Source of the DNA: Sympetrum striolatum
Taxonomy: Eukaryota > Arthropoda > Insecta > Odonata > Libellulidae
Reading direction: 5' to 3'
Assembly (NCBI GenBank): GCA_947579665.1
Contig: OX388347.1
Location: 19,832,562 to 19,896,561 of the forward strand
DNA: 64,000 bases
Position 1 is the stretch's first letter. Every line of letters begins with the position of its first letter. The position numbers and the translations under genes were made by a program. Below, one piece after another: positions 62,240-64,000 of this stretch. Under the pieces are notes generated by a model that did no database searches, was not told where the DNA came from, and saw only the letters and a list, made by a program, of their open reading frames with translations.

Positions 62240-63848
62240 GCGATTGAAAATTTGAAAAATTGCAAATTTAAAATTGCTCAAAATCGATCCTCATTAATTC
62301 TGGTGGTAGATATAATTATTGTTGATACTAAATAAGCATTCGTTTTGCGCTATCATTGCAAATAAGCGAGATATAAGCGTTTGAAAATTTGAAAAATCGC
62401 AAATTTAAAATTGCTCAAAATCGATCCCCATTAATTCTGGTGGTAGGTATAATTATTGTTGATACTAAATAAGCATTCGTTTTGCGCTATCATTGCAAAT
62501 AAGCGAGATATAAGCGTTTGAAAATTTGAAAAATCGCAAATTTAAAATTGCTCAAAATCGATCCCCATTAATTCTGGTGGTAGGTATAATTATTGTTGAT
62601 ACTAAATAAGCATTCGTTTTGCGCTATCATTGCAAATAAGCGAGATATAAGCGTTTGAAAATTTGAAAAATCGCAAATTAAAAATTGCTCAAAATCGATC
62701 CCCATTAATTCTGGTGGTAGGTATAATTATTGTTGATACTAAATAAGCATTCGTTTTGCGCTATCATTGCAAATAAGCGAGATATAAGCGTTTGAAAATT
62801 TGAAAAATCGAAAATTTAAAATTGCTCAAAATCGATCCCCATTAATTCTGGTGGTAGGTATAATTATTGTTGATACTAAATAAGCATTCGTTTTGCGCTA
62901 TCATTGCAAATAAGCGAGATATAAGCGTTTGAAAATTTGAAAAATCGCAAATTTAAAATTGCTCAAAATCGATCCATATTAATTCTGGTGGTAGGTATAA
63001 TTATTGTTGATACTAAATAAGCATTCGTTTTGCGCTATCATTGCAAATAAGCGAGATATAAGCGATTAAAATTTGAAAAATTGCAAATTTAAAATTGCTC
63101 AAAATCGATCCTTATTAATTCTGGTGGTAGATATAATTATTGTTGATACTAAATAAGCATTCGTTTTGCGCTATCATTGCAAATAAGCGAGATATAAGCG
63201 TTTGAAAATTTGAAAAATCGCAAATTTAAAATTGCTCAAAATTGATCCCCATTAATTCTGGTGGTAGGTATAATTATTGTTGATACTAAATAAGCATTCG
63301 TTTTGCGCTATCATTGCAAATAAGCGAGATATAAGCGTTTGAAAATTTGAAAAATCGCAAATTTAAAATTGCTCAAAATCGATCCCCATTAATTCTGGTG
63401 GTAGGTATAATTATTGTTGATACTAAATAAGCATTCGTTTTGCGCTATCATTGCAAATAAGCGAGATATAAGCGTTTGAAAATTTGAAAAATCGCAAATT
63501 TAAAATTGCTCAAAATCGATCCTTATTAATTCTGGTGGTAGGTATAATTATTGTTGATACTAAATAAGCATTCGTTTTGCGCTATCATTGCAAATAAGCG
63601 AGATATAAGCGTTTGAAAATTTGAAAAATCGCAAATTTAAAATTGCTCAAAATCGATCCCCATTAATTCTGGTGGTGGGTATAATTATTGTTGATACTAA
63701 ATAAGCATTCGTTTTGCGCTATCATTGCAAATAAGCGAGATATAAGCGTTTGAAAATTTGAAAAATCGCAAATTTTAAATTGCTCAAAATCGATCCCCAT
63801 CAATTCTGGTGGTAGGTATAATTATTGTTGATACTAAATAAGCATTCG
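62240..63848 (+). repeat. 12-monomer higher-order unit, copy 2
   Basis: Repeats the full marker order of 60597-62200 at +1643 bp, ending with CATCAATTC at 63798. It then diverges: the next monomer has CGTTCTGCGC (63847), followed by GATGCCCATT (63929), which continues the four-monomer pattern seen at 40385 and 58058. Whether a third 12-monomer unit follows lies outside the window. Confidence 0.9.
63062..63075 (+). other. 1-bp deletion in monomer (GCGATTAAAATTTG), copy 2
   Basis: Same lesion as at 61419, exactly 1643 bp downstream, inherited through the 12-monomer duplication. Confidence 0.85.
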
Positions 63849-63982
63849 TTCTGCGCTATCATTGCAAATAAGCGAGATATAAGCGTTTGAAAATTTGAAA
63901 AATCGCAAATTTTAAATTGCTCAAAATCGATGCCCATTAATTCTGGTGGTAGGTATAATTATTGTTGATACTAAATAAGCAT

Positions 63983-64000
63983 TCGTTTTGCGCTATCATT
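63983..64000 (+). repeat. Incomplete 468th monomer at the window edge
   Basis: The last 18 bases match monomer positions 1-18 exactly. The array continues beyond the window. Confidence 0.97.

Larger units (their letters stand above)
1..64000 (+). repeat. 137-bp satellite DNA array, 467 complete monomers, open at both ends
   Basis: The whole window is head-to-tail copies of one 137-bp sequence in a single orientation. The marker TCGTTTTGCG starts at base 1, recurs at 138, and the last start is at 63983. Since 467 x 137 is 63979, the net drift is +3 bp, which equals the sum of the 11 indels I could find (+12, +1, one -2, eight -1). Copies differ by scattered substitutions; most look 97-100% identical to consensus by eye. 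No unrelated sequence interrupts the array. On the plus strand all three consensus frames close within the first 45 bases (TGA at 43-45, TAA at 35-37, TAA at 24-26), so coding is excluded. A heterochromatic or centromeric role is inference from length, homogeneity and near-nucleosome monomer size. I do not recognise the satellite family. Confidence 0.99.

Noticed and set aside
1..64000. CRISPR array
   Set aside because: The whole 137-bp unit repeats, including any would-be spacer. There are no variable spacers, and no cas genes are in the window.
1..64000. CENP-B box
   Set aside because: ATTCGTTTTGCGC in each monomer begins like the TTCG of the box but lacks the required A and CGGG at the proper spacing. 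No other position fits.
1..64000. Telomeric repeat, rDNA spacer or tRNA-derived repeat
   Set aside because: The unit is not a short G-rich telomere motif, no rRNA-like segment occurs, and no A/B box pair or cloverleaf could be found in the monomer.
1..64000. Known 140-180-bp satellites of beetles, nematodes, plants or primates
   Set aside because: The length class is similar, but I cannot match the sequence to any of them from memory. Assigning a taxon would be a guess without a database search.
1..64000. Transposable element or its ends within the array
   Set aside because: I tracked monomer phase through the window. All drift is explained by 11 small indels, leaving no room for an insertion or a target-site duplication.

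Overview
The window is one uninterrupted tandem array of an AT-rich satellite with a 137-bp monomer. It starts at base 1 and runs past base 64000, all in one orientation. Phase counting gives 467 complete monomers plus an 18-bp start of a 468th. Every one of the 467 steps is 137 bp except for 11 small length changes that sum to +3 bp. I see no protein-coding gene, RNA gene, transposon, CRISPR array or unique-sequence island. The consensus monomer (positions 1-137 are a good example) has A49 T46 G23 C19, about 31% GC, with 6 CpGs where about 3 are expected from its base counts. Neighbouring monomers differ by only a few bases.

Organism: a long, homogeneous array of near-nucleosome-length units points to eukaryotic constitutive heterochromatin (centromere, pericentromere, subtelomere or a B/sex chromosome). 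The undepleted CpG would fit a lineage with little CpG methylation, such as many invertebrates. I do not recognise the monomer as a named satellite, so species and chromosome are unassigned. The array's cleanness suggests a long-read assembly.

Layout. 1 to about 12.6 kb: near-consensus monomers with short local duplications of 2 or 3 monomers, a 28-monomer-spaced duplication, and one 12-bp internal duplication at 9749-9772. About 12.6-19.3 kb: roughly three overlapping copies of a 16-monomer (2192-bp) unit. About 19.3-26.0 kb: further copies of the marker monomers from that unit, separated by near-consensus monomers. About 26.0-41.2 kb (copy A) and 44.2-58.9 kb (copy B): a 15-kb segmental duplication inside the array. 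Its offset is always a whole number of monomers but steps 133, 132, 129, 132, 130, 129 along its length. 41.3-44.2 kb: a spacer between the copies with its own variants. About 58.9-60.7 kb: a partial re-duplication of the end of copy B. About 60.6-63.8 kb: two tandem copies of a 12-monomer (1643-bp) unit.

The content is therefore structural. Shared diagnostic substitutions show nested duplications of 2, 3, 4, 6, 12, 16, 24, 25, 28, 47 and about 130 monomers, the signature of unequal exchange and amplification in register. Three 71-codon minus-strand open frames are by-products of this process, not genes.
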